Assembly (NCBI GenBank): GCA_002433335.1
Contig: DJHY01000099.1
Location: 1 to 7,386 of the forward strand
Reading direction: 5' to 3'
DNA from: Rhodospirillaceae bacterium UBA6608
Lineage (GTDB): Bacteria; Pseudomonadota; Alphaproteobacteria; Rhodospirillales_A; Casp-alpha2
Length of the DNA: 7,386 bases
The notes under the pieces were generated by a model. The model had not been told where the DNA came from, did no database searches, and saw nothing but the letters and a program-made list of their open reading frames with translations. Each line of letters starts with the position of its first letter. The stretch's first letter is position 1. Positions 6,397 to 7,386 of this stretch are shown piece by piece. The position numbers and the translations under genes were made by a program.

Positions 6397-7386
6397 TTAA
6401 ACCAGCACCATGCCTTCTTCCGAAATCGGCTTCTCGGCCTGATCATTGGGGCCGAGAAGCATCTCGAAATGGGCCGCGCCCGAGGGGATCATGGGGAAGA
6501 CGTTTTCCGCCTTGTCCACGGCGATATCGGCGATCACCGGACGGTCGATTTCGATCATTTCCTTGATCACGTCGTCCAGTTGGCTGGCCTTGGTCGCACG
6601 CAAGCCGACGGCATGGAAGCTTTCGGCCAACTTCACGAAGTCGGGTAGACTTTCCATGTAGCTTTCGGAATAACGCCCGCCGTGCAGCAGCTCCTGCCAC
6701 TGGCGGACCATACCCATGTATTCGTTGTTCAGGATGAAGATCTTGACCGGCAGGCGGTACTGCGCGATCGACGACATTTCCTGAATATTCATCAGGGTCG
6801 AGGCTTCGCCCGCGATGTCGATCACCAGCGCGTCCGGATGCGCGACCTGCACGCCCATCGCGGCCGGCAGGCCGTATCCCATGGTGCCAAGACCGCCCGA
6901 CGTCATCCAATGATTGGGCTTGTCGAAGTTATAATACTGAGCGGCCCACATCTGATGCTGGCCGACCTCGGTGGTGATGAAGGTCTCGCGGCCCTGGGTC
7001 AACTCGAACAGACGCCGGATGGCGTGCTGCGGCTTGATGATGTCGCCCTTCTGTTCGAACGCCAGGCACTTGCGCGCCCGCCATTGGTCGATCTGGCCCC
7101 ACCATTTCTTCAACGCGGCCTGATCCTGTTTCGGCTTCTGCGCCTTCCACACGCGGATCATATCGGCCAGCACGCGCCCGACGTCGCCGACGATCGGCAC
7201 GTCGACCGGTACGTTCTTGTTGATCGACGACGGGTCGATGTCGATGTGCACTTTCTTGGATTTGGGCGAAAACGCATCCAGGCGGCCGGTGATACGGTCG
7301 TCGAACCGCGCGCCGACGCAGATCATCACATCGCAGCCGTGCATCGCCATGTTGGCTTCATAGGTGCCGTGCATGCCCAGCATGCC
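6397..7386 (-). CDS. ilvB: Acetolactate synthase large (catalytic) subunit, C-terminal part
   Basis: This is the catalytic subunit of acetohydroxyacid synthase (also called IlvI), a ThDP- and FAD-containing enzyme. It joins two pyruvates to acetolactate, or pyruvate and 2-oxobutyrate to acetohydroxybutyrate, as the first common step of valine, leucine and isoleucine synthesis. Only 329 C-terminal residues and the stop are in the window; family members are about 570-600 residues. The fragment begins in the central domain (GARFDDRITGRLDAF, then VHIDIDPSSINKNV). It continues with the C-terminal ThDP-binding domain: TTEVGQHQMWAAQYY, SGGLGTMGYGLPAAMG, then the ThDP/Mg motif from 6810 to 6724. That motif reads GEAS...MNIQEM...ILNN, where many family members have GDGS. 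EYMGMVRQWQELLHGGRYS follows. It heads the ilvB-ilvN-ilvC order. The promoter and any leader are outside the window. Confidence 0.97.
   Translation of the reverse strand, partial: GMLGMHGTYEANMAMHGCDVMICVGARFDDRITGRLDAFSPKSKKVHIDIDPSSINKNVPVDVPIVGDVGRVLADMIRVWKAQKPKQDQAALKKWWGQIDQWRARKCLAFEQKGDIIKPQHAIRRLFELTQGRETFITTEVGQHQMWAAQYYNFDKPNHWMTSGGLGTMGYGLPAAMGVQVAHPDALVIDIAGEASTLMNIQEMSSIAQYRLPVKIFILNNEYMGMVRQWQELLHGGRYSESYMESLPDFVKLAESFHAVGLRATKASQLDDVIKEMIEIDRPVIADIAVDKAENVFPMIPSGAAHFEMLLGPNDQAEKPISEEGMVLV

Noticed and set aside
6288..6446. Upstream extension of ilvN giving 224 residues
   Set aside because: The extension is Arg-rich and unlike the family. It crosses a hairpin and overlaps the ilvB 3' end, and the normal start position fits the GTG at 6287.

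Overview
The window is a GC-rich chromosomal segment. It is probably from an alphaproteobacterium, perhaps a member of the Rhodospirillales. The lineage call is inference. It rests on the high GC content of the genes, the sequence style of MreB, LeuA, IlvB, IlvN and IlvC, and the order ilvB-ilvN-ilvC with leuA and mreB nearby. The window is mostly branched-chain amino acid biosynthesis on the minus strand, interrupted by two plus-strand genes and one intergenic stretch of unusual composition.

Layout from left to right. The first 42 codons of mreB are at 1-128 (minus), followed by a 306-base gap with hairpins. Then comes a complete leuA at 435-2012 (minus). Upstream of leuA lies a roughly 440-base control region. 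It holds a sigma70-like promoter (2427-2456), a short ORF with 10 leucine codons among 16, four of them CTA (2218-2358), and several long-range inverted repeats. Together these look like a leucine-responsive attenuator. Back to back with that promoter, two tandem paralogous plus-strand genes start (2492-3334 and 3360-4181). They have the DehI (haloacid dehalogenase group I) fold signature, but both lack the aspartate used for catalysis in DehI. After them comes about 460 bases of non-coding DNA at about 50% GC, packed with stem-loops and including an interleaved pair of inverted repeats with pseudoknot topology.

The right part is the ilv operon, read on the minus strand. The C-terminal part of the acetolactate synthase large subunit (6397-7386) runs off the window edge. 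It is followed by the small regulatory subunit (5772-6287), then ketol-acid reductoisomerase (4710-5729), and a strong intrinsic terminator (4656-4684). A terminator-like GC hairpin sits between the two acetolactate synthase subunit genes.

Functionally, IlvB/IlvN and IlvC make the dihydroxy-acid precursors of valine and isoleucine. LeuA diverts 2-oxoisovalerate, the valine precursor, into leucine. The leader ORF would tie leuA expression to the supply of charged leucyl-tRNA. The DehI-like pair has no evident link to the pathway beyond its position and its divergent promoter region.
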